Of a stretch of DNA of 64,000 nt, positions 9,268-17,409 are shown piece after piece. The notes beneath the pieces are model-generated. The model did no database searches, was not told the DNA's origin, and saw only the letters and a list, made by a program, of their open reading frames with translations. Every line of letters starts with the position of its first letter. Position 1 is the stretch's first letter. The DNA is from Paenibacillus caui (GTDB taxonomy: Bacteria > Bacillota > Bacilli > Paenibacillales > Paenibacillaceae). The stretch spans positions 62,001 through 126,000 of the forward strand of contig NZ_JAIOGQ010000011.1 in NCBI RefSeq assembly GCF_019904135.1, given 5' to 3'. Both the position numbers and the translations under genes were made by a program.

Positions 9268-10479
9268 ATGGATACCTATCAACCTGCTCCTTTGAATGCT
9301 CCAAAAGGAAGGGCAAAGACACTGCTGGAAGTTCTGGCCGTATCAACCAAACTGGGTGTGACTTCTTTCGGGGGGCCGATCGCCCATCTTGGTTATTTTC
9401 ATCACGAATACATACAAAAACGCAAGTGGATGGACGATCGAAGCTATGCGGATCTGGTAGCGTTGTGCCAATTTCTTCCCGGACCGGCCAGCAGTCAGGT
9501 CGGTATTGGGATTGGCGTTATTCGCGGGGGGTTGCTCGGCGGGCTGATCGCCTGGCTTGGTTTTACGCTGCCTTCGGTGGTTGCTTTGGTATTGTTTGCC
9601 TTCCTGTTACAGGGGTTCGACATTGGCAGCGCAGGATGGATTCATGGGCTGAAAATTGTGGCCGTGGCGATTGTGGCCCAAGCCGTTCTGGGCATGGGAC
9701 AAAAGCTCGCCCCGGATAAGAAAAGGGCTACCATCGCGGTTATTGCGGCGTCCATCACTCTGCTGTGGCAGACCGCGTTCAGCCAAGTGCTGCTTATCAT
9801 AGCGGCAGGACTTATCGGGCTATGGGCATACCGGAGAGCGGCAGTTCCGGAAGCTCCGAATCTTGCGGTACCGATCAGCCGCACGTTTGCGGTGCTTTGC
9901 CTGATCCTCTTTTTCGGATTGTTGATGATTCTGCCGCTGCTGAGCAGGGGGATGACCGCCGGATGGCTTCCTATGTTCGACAGCTTTTACCGGTCTGGTT
10001 CGCTTGTATTTGGCGGAGGGCACGTTGTTTTGCCGCTTTTGGAACGGGAAGCGGTGCCTGCGGGGTGGATAAGCAAAGAAGATTTTCTGGCCGGTTACGG
10101 GGCGGCGCAGGCTGTGCCGGGGCCGTTGTTTACGTTTGCCGCATACTTGGGCGCAATGACGAAAGGTGTTTTCGGAGCTATAGTCGCGACGGTAGGCATT
10201 TTCTTGCCAGCCTTTTTACTGATCATCGGGGCGCTGCCATTCTGGAATTCCCTTCGCAAAAGCTCCCATGTTCAGGGGGCGCTGGTAGGTATTAATGCGG
10301 CAGTGGTCGGCATTCTGCTGGCTGCGCTGTACAATCCGCTGTGGACCACAGCAATCATGGCGCCAGCCGATTTTGCGCTGGCATTGATTCTGTTTACCAT
10401 GCTTGTCTTCTGGAAACTGCCGCCCTGGGTCGTTGTCATCGCCGGGATCGCAGGCGGGACGCTGATGGGTCTTCTATAA
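9268..10479 (+). CDS. chrA: Chromate transporter (CHR family)
   Basis: A 403-residue two-domain CHR-family membrane protein that exports chromate. Both homologous halves are visible: FGGPIAHLGYFH with FLPGPASSQ in the first, and FGGGHVVLPLLE with AVPGPLFTFAAYLG in the second, each followed by hydrophobic helices. I chose ATG 9268 because TGAGG lies six bases upstream; ATG 9256 in frame has no binding site. A TATAAT box at 9156-9161 lies in the intergenic region with only a weak -35. It is monocistronic, with a hairpin after it. CHR proteins are often annotated from homology alone, so chromate specificity is inferred. Confidence 0.92.
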   Translation: MDTYQPAPLNAPKGRAKTLLEVLAVSTKLGVTSFGGPIAHLGYFHHEYIQKRKWMDDRSYADLVALCQFLPGPASSQVGIGIGVIRGGLLGGLIAWLGFTLPSVVALVLFAFLLQGFDIGSAGWIHGLKIVAVAIVAQAVLGMGQKLAPDKKRATIAVIAASITLLWQTAFSQVLLIIAAGLIGLWAYRRAAVPEAPNLAVPISRTFAVLCLILFFGLLMILPLLSRGMTAGWLPMFDSFYRSGSLVFGGGHVVLPLLEREAVPAGWISKEDFLAGYGAAQAVPGPLFTFAAYLGAMTKGVFGAIVATVGIFLPAFLLIIGALPFWNSLRKSSHVQGALVGINAAVVGILLAALYNPLWTTAIMAPADFALALILFTMLVFWKLPPWVVVIAGIAGGTLMGLL

Positions 10480-10491
10480 TGCGTTACACAA

Positions 10492-10524
10492 ACGGCTTTC
10501 GCATCCTGAGGGGGCGAAAGCCGT
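10492..10524 (+). terminator. Hairpin terminator after chrA
   Basis: ACGGCTTTCGC at 10492-10502 pairs with GCGAAAGCCGT at 10514-10524. The following sequence is AT-rich but not a clean T run, so termination strength is uncertain. Confidence 0.6.
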
Positions 10525-10676
10525 ATTGAATTTATAAATTTTTGGGGTGGGAGAGAGATTTCTGCAATATAGAATATGACTCTAACAGCGGGTGGAATCC
10601 CATACCCATTCTCTCGCAATTCCTCGGGACGTGTGGGTTTGCACGATAAAGAACCTCAGGCTTTACGGCTTTTTCT

Positions 10677-10865
10677 CTAAAAGATTCTAACCAGCACAAC
10701 AACTAGAGCTATAATCCCAACCAGGATAAGCAAATTTGTGACCTGTCTCCAAAAGCCCGGAACACCTTCAGTATGAAGCTTCTGTTGGTTGACATCAAAA
10801 TTAGCCTTGGCCCCATATGGATCTGCAGAGTGAGAAAACGGATTATTGTTATTTCCGTCTATCAT
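10677..10865 (-). CDS. Small single-span membrane protein
   Basis: A 62-residue protein that I do not recognise. The start is ATG at 10865, chosen because AAGGAG lies just upstream on the minus strand; an in-frame start at 10898 would run through that site. The first 40 residues are polar (MIDGNNNNPFSHSADPYGAK), and residues 43-62 form one hydrophobic helix ending VVVLVRIF, so it is probably tail-anchored with the polar part in the cytoplasm. No neighbouring operon partner is evident: the flanking genes are chrA on the other strand and the secreted-protein gene about 200 bases upstream. Confidence 0.6.
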   Translation of the reverse strand: MIDGNNNNPFSHSADPYGAKANFDVNQQKLHTEGVPGFWRQVTNLLILVGIIALVVVLVRIF

Positions 10866-10968
10866 GGTAATCGCTCCTTTTTTTAACATTATATCCATAC
10901 GGCCAAAAAGGAACTAGGTTTCAAGCATTGCTATTCCACTTCTGAAGCCCAAAGAGGAACCAGCAAAT

Positions 10969-11010
10969 AACGGGAAACTTAAACGCTGATCCGCGTTAAA
11001 GCTTCCCGTT
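10969..11010 (-). terminator. Imperfect hairpin downstream of secreted protein gene 1
   Basis: The arms 10969-10985 and 10994-11010 are complementary with two mismatches (core AACGGGAA / TTCCCGTT). It lies 57 bases beyond the minus-strand stop at 11067. No T run follows, so it may act as a weak terminator or mRNA-end stabiliser. Confidence 0.45.
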
Positions 11011-11066
11011 AGGGTTAATCGACTATGCAAGAAAAACCTGAATTGATTCCTAGCCGTAACTTGCCG

Positions 11067-12377
11067 TTAATTATGAAGGACGAGCGTTTCGCTGTTTGCG
11101 GATTCGTTGCCGGCCGCATCAAGCGCGCTAACCGAGATGTAGTAAGTAACCCCAGGGCTTAGGGCGGTGCACGTATAAGTTGTATCAGTGCTTCTGGTAG
11201 GAGTTATAGATCCGTTAATTTTAAAGTTATAACCAGTCACGCCGATGTTGTCTGTGGAAGCATCCCAGGACAAGGTCACGGTTGTGCTGGTTCTATCGGT
11301 GACCACAAGATTCGCAGGTGCTGTCGGGGGCGTGATATCGTTTTTGACGGAAGTGTTCATTGCCTGTACATTCAAATCGTCCAGGTTAATGTGGCCCCAG
11401 TCGCCTGTCGCGTTATCCACGATTTTCACGTAAACCTGTTCGCCGCCATAGAACGAAGCGTCCCAGGAGACGCGGGTGTATTGTTCCGAATTGGAGCCGG
11501 TTGCTTTGAACAATTCTTTGCCGTCGGAAGCTCTTACCAACGCTACATACTCGTTGTCGATATCGTTTCCTCCGGAGATCAGGAAATCGATTTTCCCCAT
11601 TCCGCCGATCTTGAAGAAATAGGACTGCATAACGCCGGTATCCGCGTCTCCGCCGTCTTTATAACTCCACAAATGATAAGACCCGCTTTGGTTGAAGGGT
11701 CCGTCCCAATAAGTGCTGTCGGAAGTCACATCCCCTGCGCTGAACGCGGAACCGCTGTTGACCATCCATCCGTTCAAGGTCCCGTCTTCAAAGTCATGGT
11801 TCGGGAGAGCGCTATAGTAATCCGAGTAAGGGGTATCCATGGTCGTATGGAAATCGTCTACGTTAATATGACCCCATTCGCCTGTGGAGGTATCTACGAC
11901 TTTAAAGTAGACTTGCTTGTATGGATAGGCAGAGATATCCCAAATTACCCTGCGGTAAGATTCGTCGTCGGAGCCGGTTGCTTTGAGCAGAACTTGTCCG
12001 CTGCTTGCATCAACCAGGGCAACATACAGATTGTCGATATCATTGCCCCCGCCAATCAGGAAGTCTATATATTTGCCGCCCCATAAATAAAAGGACCTGG
12101 ACTGAAGGGTTCCCGTTCCCGCATCCCCGGCATTTTTATAGCCCCAGACATGATAGGCGCCTTTTTGGTTGAAATCCCCGCCCCAGCCCCAGTTCGTGTC
12201 ATTCACGACTGAGAAAGCGTTTCCGGTTACGGTCCAGCCGGTGAAGTTACCCGTTTCGAAGTTGCCGTTTGTAATGTCTCGGGGAGGAGCCGCGAGCGCT
12301 GTATTGAGGAATAAGAAACTTGCTGCGAAAGTTGCGGCGAGAAAAACGATCATTTTTTTCATGACGGATTGCTTCAT
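11067..12377 (-). CDS. Secreted tandem jellyroll/CBM-like protein with FnIII domain (copy 1)
   Basis: A 436-residue exported protein with no catalytic domain that I can see. A Sec signal peptide (about 1-30, ending TALAAPP) is followed by two homologous modules of about 150 residues. Each begins with an N-x-(N/D)FE(T/D)G motif and ends WGHIN(V/L)DD. A fibronectin type III domain (about 345-436, starting DITPPTAPANLVV) closes the protein. The modules resemble accessory domains attached to secreted levanases and inulinases (GH32), so carbohydrate binding is a reasonable guess. The start has GGAGATGATC upstream. A close paralogue lies immediately upstream on the same strand with a matching promoter, so this is a tandem duplication. 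Confidence 0.8.
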   Translation of the reverse strand: MKQSVMKKMIVFLAATFAASFLFLNTALAAPPRDITNGNFETGNFTGWTVTGNAFSVVNDTNWGWGGDFNQKGAYHVWGYKNAGDAGTGTLQSRSFYLWGGKYIDFLIGGGNDIDNLYVALVDASSGQVLLKATGSDDESYRRVIWDISAYPYKQVYFKVVDTSTGEWGHINVDDFHTTMDTPYSDYYSALPNHDFEDGTLNGWMVNSGSAFSAGDVTSDSTYWDGPFNQSGSYHLWSYKDGGDADTGVMQSYFFKIGGMGKIDFLISGGNDIDNEYVALVRASDGKELFKATGSNSEQYTRVSWDASFYGGEQVYVKIVDNATGDWGHINLDDLNVQAMNTSVKNDITPPTAPANLVVTDRTSTTVTLSWDASTDNIGVTGYNFKINGSITPTRSTDTTYTCTALSPGVTYYISVSALDAAGNESANSETLVLHN

Positions 12378-12473
12378 TCAAGATCATCTCCATATTATGC
12401 AGACTATTGTTTCGAGAACAAAAGGGTTGAATCTTTTCGCCTCCTAATAATTACTTTTTTTGCTCTCAATAAT

Positions 12474-12502
12474 AATTTAGCCCTAAAATTACCATGTGTA
12501 AA
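12474..12502 (-). promoter_or_regulatory. Promoter of secreted protein gene 1
   Basis: Minus-strand TTTACA (12497-12502) and TAAATT (12474-12479) are separated by exactly 17 bases. The same arrangement and flanking sequence occur before the paralogue at 14103-14131, which supports function. Confidence 0.55.
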
Positions 12503-12574
12503 TACTAGAATGGAATTATTTTTCAGGCAGCACTACTTTGTGTTTGCTAGTGTGGCGAAGCAGAGGAACCCTGC

Positions 12575-12617
12575 AAAAAAAGGGGAGACTCGGCGCCTTT
12601 CGGCGCTTGAGCTTCCC
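12575..12617 (-). terminator. Terminator after secreted protein gene 2
   Basis: On the minus strand GGGAAGCTCAAGCGCC pairs with GGCGCCGAGTCTCCC around a GAAA loop (12582-12617), followed by a run of Ts (12575-12581). It separates the two paralogous genes into independent units. Confidence 0.85.
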
Positions 12618-12694
12618 GCTTATTCATTTGGAACACCGATAAATTGATTACGCGTTGGTTAAAGAGGCTGAATGCCGGTTGTTAAATCATCCTG

Positions 12695-14008
12695 TTAATT
12701 TTGAACGACGAGCGTTTCGCTGTTTGCGGATTCGTTGCCGGCCGCATCGGTTGCGCTGACTTTAATGTAGTAAGTAACCCCCGGATTTAAGCCGGTGAAC
12801 GTATAGCTTGTCGCAGTGCTGCCCGTAGGAGTAGAAGAGCCATTGATTTTAAAGTTGTAGCCAGTCACGCCAATGTTGTCTGTGGAAGCTGTCCAGGAGA
12901 CGGTTACGCTTGTGCTGGTCTTGTCGGTGACCACAAGATTCGCAGGCGCTGTCGGGGGCGTGATATCGTTTTTAACGGAATAGTTGACTGCCTGTACATT
13001 CAAATCATCCAGGTTAATGTGGCCCCAGCTGCCGGTCGCGTTATCCACGATTTTCACGTATACATAGTCGCCGCCATAGACCGAAGCGTCCCAAGAGACG
13101 CGGGTGTATTGTTCCGAATTGGAGCCGGTTGCTTTGAATAATTCTTTGCCGTCGGAGGCTCTTACCAACGCTACATACTCGTTGTCGATATCATTTCCTC
13201 CGGAGATCAGGAAATCGATTTGCCCTTGTCCGCCGATCTTGAAGAAGTAGGACTGCAAAACGCCGGTATCTCCGTCTCCGCCGTCTTTATAGCTCCACAA
13301 ATGATAAGTTCCGTTTTGATTGAAAGGTCCGTCCCCATAAGTGCTGTCGGAAGTCACATCTCCCGCGCTGAACGCGGTGCCGCTGTTCACGATCCATCCC
13401 GTCAAGTTCCCGTCTTCAAAGTCATGGTTTGGCAGCGTGCTGTAAGAATCCGAGAAAGGCGTATCCGCGGTCGTATGGATATCGTCTACGTTAATATGAC
13501 CCCAGTCGCCTGTGGAGGTATCTACGATTTTAAAGTAGACTTGCTTGTATTGATAGGGAGAGATGTCCCAAATCACCCTGCGGTAGGATTCGCTGTTGCT
13601 GCCGGTAGCTTTCACCAGAACTTGCCCGTTGCTTGCATCCACCAGGGCTACATACAGGTTGCTCAAATCATTGCCGCCGCCGATCAGGAAATCCATATAT
13701 TTGCCGCCCCATACGGTGAAGGAGCCCGACTGAAGGGTTCCCGTTCCCGCGTCCCCGGCATTTTTGTAGCCCCAAACATGGTAGGTGCCTTTATGGTTAA
13801 AATCCTCGCCACCGCCCCAGTTCGTGTCATTCACAACTGAGAAAGCGTTTCCATTTACGGCCCAGCCAGTAAAGTCCCCCGTTTCAAAGTTGCCGTTCGC
13901 AATCGTGTTAGGGGGTGCCGATGCGGACGCTGTGCTGTGGAAAGATACACTTACCACGAAAATTGCGGCGAGAAAAAAGATCATTTTTTTCATGACGGAT
14001 TGCTTCAT
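12695..14008 (-). CDS. Secreted tandem jellyroll/CBM-like protein with FnIII domain (copy 2)
   Basis: A 437-residue paralogue of the preceding gene, with the same order: Sec signal peptide (MKQSVMKKMIFFLAA...), two modules ending WGHINVDD and WGHINLDD, then a C-terminal FnIII domain. Most residues are shared with copy 1; differences cluster in the signal peptide, loops of the modules and the FnIII domain. The start at 14008 follows AAGGAGATATC; the frame is open to 14077 but that extension has no signal-peptide logic. No enzyme domain is present. It probably binds a surface or extracellular polysaccharide. A two-component system lies divergently just upstream and could control it (inference). 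Confidence 0.8.
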   Translation of the reverse strand: MKQSVMKKMIFFLAAIFVVSVSFHSTASASAPPNTIANGNFETGDFTGWAVNGNAFSVVNDTNWGGGEDFNHKGTYHVWGYKNAGDAGTGTLQSGSFTVWGGKYMDFLIGGGNDLSNLYVALVDASNGQVLVKATGSNSESYRRVIWDISPYQYKQVYFKIVDTSTGDWGHINVDDIHTTADTPFSDSYSTLPNHDFEDGNLTGWIVNSGTAFSAGDVTSDSTYGDGPFNQNGTYHLWSYKDGGDGDTGVLQSYFFKIGGQGQIDFLISGGNDIDNEYVALVRASDGKELFKATGSNSEQYTRVSWDASVYGGDYVYVKIVDNATGSWGHINLDDLNVQAVNYSVKNDITPPTAPANLVVTDKTSTSVTVSWTASTDNIGVTGYNFKINGSSTPTGSTATSYTFTGLNPGVTYYIKVSATDAAGNESANSETLVVQN

Positions 14009-14102
14009 CTGAGATATCTCCTTTTTTGTACAATGATTTCGAGAGCAAAACGGGCGAACCATTTTCACCTCCAACAATTACCTGATTTTTACTCTCGATA
14101 TT

Positions 14103-14131
14103 AATTTAGCTCTTAAATTACCATCTGTAAA
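14103..14131 (-). promoter_or_regulatory. Promoter of secreted protein gene 2
   Basis: Minus-strand TTTACA (14126-14131) and TAAATT (14103-14108) with a 17-base spacer, matching the copy-1 promoter. The roughly 330-base gap between this gene and the response regulator holds this promoter and no other clear gene. Confidence 0.55.
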
Positions 14132-14340
14132 TACTAAAATGGAATTATCTCTCAGATAGCGCTACTATTTGTTTACTAGTGCTAGTTATGCACTTCGTTG
14201 AATCCCTTGATTTATGGAAAACAGCGTTTCGACCAAATAGGCGAATTTGAAAAGGAAGACGGCAAACTGCTATCCTCAAAGTAATAAAATGGAAAGGCAG
14301 CCCGGCATTCTGCTGCCTTATCCCAGGATGGAGGACACCG

Positions 14341-15024
14341 ATGCGAAATATATTGTTGGTGGAAGACGATTTAAGCCTGATCGAAGCGCTGAAGTTTTTT
14401 CTGTCCAAGCATGGATTTGAAACGACGGTTTCAAGAACGGTCAAGGAAGCCAAGGAACATTTTGATGAGGACGAGTTTCATTTGATCCTGCTCGACCTGA
14501 TGCTTCCCGATGGCAGCGGATTCGACCTTTGCAAAGCCATCAGGCAAACCTCCGATGTGACGATTATTTTCCTCACCGCTTCCGATGAAGAAGCGAATGT
14601 CGTTATGGGACTGGATCTAGGCGGGGATGACTATATGACCAAGCCTTTAAAATTGAACGAGCTTGTGTCCCGCATGAATGCGGCGTGGAGGCGTTCGGGG
14701 TTTGCCAATGACCAGGCTCAGGACATGAGTGCGGGCGGGATTACTGTCAAGCTGTTGGAAGGACGGGTCTTAAAAAATGGAACCGAGCTTAAGCTGACTA
14801 CAGCGGAATACAGGCTTCTATGTCTGTTTATGCAGAATCCGAAGCTCGTTCTGTCGAAAGAGCAGATTATGGAAAAGCTGTGGGACAGCCGCGAAAGCTT
14901 TATCGATGACAATACGCTGGCCGTCTATATTAGCAGGTTGCGCGAAAAAATAGAAGATGATCCGAAACAGCCGTCTTATCTGACAACGATCAGGGGGATG
15001 GGGTATAAATGGAACGTCAAATAA
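14341..15024 (+). CDS. OmpR-family response regulator
   Basis: A 227-residue DNA-binding regulator. The receiver domain (1-115) shows the acidic pocket VEDD, the phospho-acceptor aspartate in LLDLMLPDG near residue 51, T in FLTAS and K in TKPLKL. The winged-helix output domain (about 130-227) ends GMGYKW. It is paired with the histidine kinase that follows; the two are nearly contiguous. It resembles VncR/KdpE-type regulators. The genes controlled are unknown; the divergent secreted-protein gene is a candidate. Confidence 0.92.
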   Translation: MRNILLVEDDLSLIEALKFFLSKHGFETTVSRTVKEAKEHFDEDEFHLILLDLMLPDGSGFDLCKAIRQTSDVTIIFLTASDEEANVVMGLDLGGDDYMTKPLKLNELVSRMNAAWRRSGFANDQAQDMSAGGITVKLLEGRVLKNGTELKLTTAEYRLLCLFMQNPKLVLSKEQIMEKLWDSRESFIDDNTLAVYISRLREKIEDDPKQPSYLTTIRGMGYKWNVK

Positions 15025-15038
15025 GGGGACTCACGGTT

Positions 15039-16286
15039 ATGGACTTATTGATCAATAAGGATGCGAAACATTTTTTGATCCGGCTCGGGCTGATCTTGTT
15101 AGCCGGCATCATCATGATGCAAATCGTCGTCTACTTGAACACCATCCACATGAAGCGAGTCATGATCGAGCACGATGACGAGCTGGCCGGGTATTTAACC
15201 CGCACCTATCCGCATTTGGCCGAGGATATCCCTTCGGTATTCACAGCGGATAAATCAGCTAAAGACCTCAAAGCAGGCAGAGCCTTGCTTGAAGCCTCCG
15301 GATATAAAAGCAGCCTGCAAATGCGGCTTATTCCCGGTATCCATTCCCTCTATCAAACCAATGTCATCACGAATTTCATCGTCGGGGTCGTGATCAGCGC
15401 GCTCCTGCTCGCGGTTTCCTTTCTGTTCCTGAAGCGGCACTACAACAAAATCGACCGGTATCAGGAAGATGTCCAGCGCATCATGAAGGGAGCGATTTCA
15501 ACAAGGTTGGACGATCACGAGGAAGGGAGCCTCTCCAAGCTGGCCGCATCCATCAATACAATGACAGCATCTCTTCATACGCATATTGAAAAAGAAAAAC
15601 AAAACCGGCTGTTTCTCAAACAGCTTCTGACCGATGTATCCCACCAGTTGAAGACGCCTTTGTCAGCCATGGCGATGTATAACGAGATTATGAGAGACGA
15701 GCATTCCGATAATGAAGTCATCGCAAGCTTTTTGCAGAAAAGCGAAGGCGAGCTTGAACGCATGCATAGCCTGATCACCAATCTGCTCAAGCTGGCCAAG
15801 CTGGACGCCGGAATTATCGAGCTTAAGCCAAGCGAATGCAAGCTAAACGACCTGATCAGACAGGCGGCGGAAAGCTTTGAGGTTAGAATGGCTCATGAAC
15901 ACAAGAAGCTTGAGATCATTGCTGGAGGACCGGTAACCTATTCATGCGACAAGGAATGGCTGCTTGAGGCGGTAAGCAATCTCGTCAAAAACGCTGCCGA
16001 GCATACCGCGGCGGGAAACCGGATCGAGATTCGGCTGGAAGAAGATCCGTTGATGGTCAGAATTTCCGTCCGTGATTCCGGAGAAGGCATTCATTTAGAC
16101 GATATCAACCATATCTTTAAACCTTTCTACCGCAGCCGTTTTTCCCAAAATAAGCAGGGCACGGGCATCGGGCTGACGCTTGCGAAAACGATTGTGGACA
16201 TGCATGGCGGCTTTATATCCGTCGAAAGCGTCATCCGCAAAGGCACGGTGTTTACGGTTCATCTCCCCAAATCTATAAATTCGTAA
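15039..16286 (+). CDS. Membrane sensor histidine kinase
   Basis: A 415-residue kinase partner of the response regulator. A first transmembrane helix lies at about 15-35, an extracellular segment of about 80 residues follows, then a second helix at about 112-135, a HAMP-like linker, the phospho-accepting histidine in DVSHQLKTPLSAM (about residue 212) and an ATPase domain with N (NLVKNAAEH), DSGEGI and GTGIGLTLAK boxes. ATG 15039 was chosen for the MDLLINK start preceded by AAGGGGA; ATG 15009, overlapping the regulator gene, is an alternative. The signal is unknown. It resembles VncS-type kinases. Confidence 0.9.
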   Translation: MDLLINKDAKHFLIRLGLILLAGIIMMQIVVYLNTIHMKRVMIEHDDELAGYLTRTYPHLAEDIPSVFTADKSAKDLKAGRALLEASGYKSSLQMRLIPGIHSLYQTNVITNFIVGVVISALLLAVSFLFLKRHYNKIDRYQEDVQRIMKGAISTRLDDHEEGSLSKLAASINTMTASLHTHIEKEKQNRLFLKQLLTDVSHQLKTPLSAMAMYNEIMRDEHSDNEVIASFLQKSEGELERMHSLITNLLKLAKLDAGIIELKPSECKLNDLIRQAAESFEVRMAHEHKKLEIIAGGPVTYSCDKEWLLEAVSNLVKNAAEHTAAGNRIEIRLEEDPLMVRISVRDSGEGIHLDDINHIFKPFYRSRFSQNKQGTGIGLTLAKTIVDMHGGFISVESVIRKGTVFTVHLPKSINS

Positions 16287-16362
16287 GCTGCATCCCCACA
16301 AGAAACTTATTTTCCAGGAAAAGGTTGAAAAAAGAAGATCAAAGCTGTATATTCATGTTATG

Positions 16363-16397
16363 ATGTACATAAGTACATACATAAAACAAATGTACAT
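16363..16397 (+). promoter_or_regulatory. Candidate SorC-family operator
   Basis: ATGTACATAAGTACAT (16363-16378) is an inverted repeat with a four-base spacer, and a second palindrome ATGTACAT lies at 16390-16397, just before the regulator gene. The repeated half-site ATGTAC suggests binding by the adjacent SorC-type regulator, controlling itself and trpBA. Confidence 0.55.
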
Positions 16398-16423
16398 TCG
16401 GATATAAAGGCAGTGTGAAGCTT

Positions 16424-17389
16424 ATGTCAGAGAAGAATCAGGATCGTTTTCGCCTGTTGGTGAAGATCTGCCAGCTTTATTACGAGGATGGCTTGACTCA
16501 ATTGGATATTGCCAAGCGACTTGGAATTTCGCGTCCGCACGTTAGCCGGATGCTGACAGCCGCGAGGAACGAGGGTATTGTGCGAATTTCGATCAACAAT
16601 CCGTTCTCCGCCGAGCAGGAGCTTGAAAAATTGTTGATAGAAGCCTTCGGCATACAGGATGCGCTCATCGTAGATTGTTCTGAAGACCCAAGTCAGCGCA
16701 ATGCCGAGCTCGGCCACGCAGCCGCAGCGCTTTTAGAATCGGTGCTAAGAGACGGCGATATTGTCGGGGTAATGGCAGGACAATCCGTAGCGAGCGCGAC
16801 AGGGGAGTTGGATTATTTTGCGGCCGAGGGACTGCAGTTTGTGCCCCTGGTTGGCGGTTGGGGATCAGAAGGCGCATCATGGCAGGCAAGCTCTAATGCC
16901 ATGACCTTTGCGAACAAGCTGAAGTCCAAATTTTGGATCATGCATGCGCCTTTTATGGTGGCAAGTGAAGAAACGGGCACAATCTTGCGCGGGGAGCCGG
17001 AAATCGAGAAGGTGCTCAAGCTTGCCAAGCAGAGCCGCGTAGCCGTCGTCAGCATCGGTGAGGTGAGCGATCAAGCGACCATGGTGAAATCGGGAAGTTT
17101 CAGTCTGGATGCGTTGTCGGATCTGAAAGAACGGGGGGCTGTCGTGAATCTGTGCGCTTCCTTCCTTGACAAAGACGGACGAGAAATTGATTTTCCGGGA
17201 AAAAACAGGTTAATTGGCCTCACAGCCAGAGAGCTTCGCGCAATCCCGAACGTCATTGGAATCGCAGGAGGCACCCGGAAGGTCGAGGCTATCACGGCGG
17301 CTCTTCGGGGCAAATGGATTGATATCCTGGTGACGGACGCTGCAACTGCAAGGGAAATCCTATCATTTCATCCTCATCAAACGGAGTGA
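16424..17389 (+). CDS. SorC/DeoR-type sugar-binding transcriptional regulator
   Basis: A 321-residue SorC-family regulator. The N-terminal helix-turn-helix is visible in LDIAKRLGISRPHVSRMLTA (about 29-48). The rest is the effector-binding domain, with GVMAGQSVASA near 108 and GIAGGTRKVEAI near 285. ATG 16424 was chosen; an in-frame GTG at 16415 is closer to an AAAGG site and is equally possible. It lies 20 bases before trpB on the same strand, which is unusual, since SorC regulators normally control sugar or sugar-phosphate pathways. The ATGTAC repeats upstream are the likely operator. Confidence 0.88.
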   Translation: MSEKNQDRFRLLVKICQLYYEDGLTQLDIAKRLGISRPHVSRMLTAARNEGIVRISINNPFSAEQELEKLLIEAFGIQDALIVDCSEDPSQRNAELGHAAAALLESVLRDGDIVGVMAGQSVASATGELDYFAAEGLQFVPLVGGWGSEGASWQASSNAMTFANKLKSKFWIMHAPFMVASEETGTILRGEPEIEKVLKLAKQSRVAVVSIGEVSDQATMVKSGSFSLDALSDLKERGAVVNLCASFLDKDGREIDFPGKNRLIGLTARELRAIPNVIGIAGGTRKVEAITAALRGKWIDILVTDAATAREILSFHPHQTE

Positions 17390-17409
17390 GCAGGAAGGGA
17401 GAATTTGAC

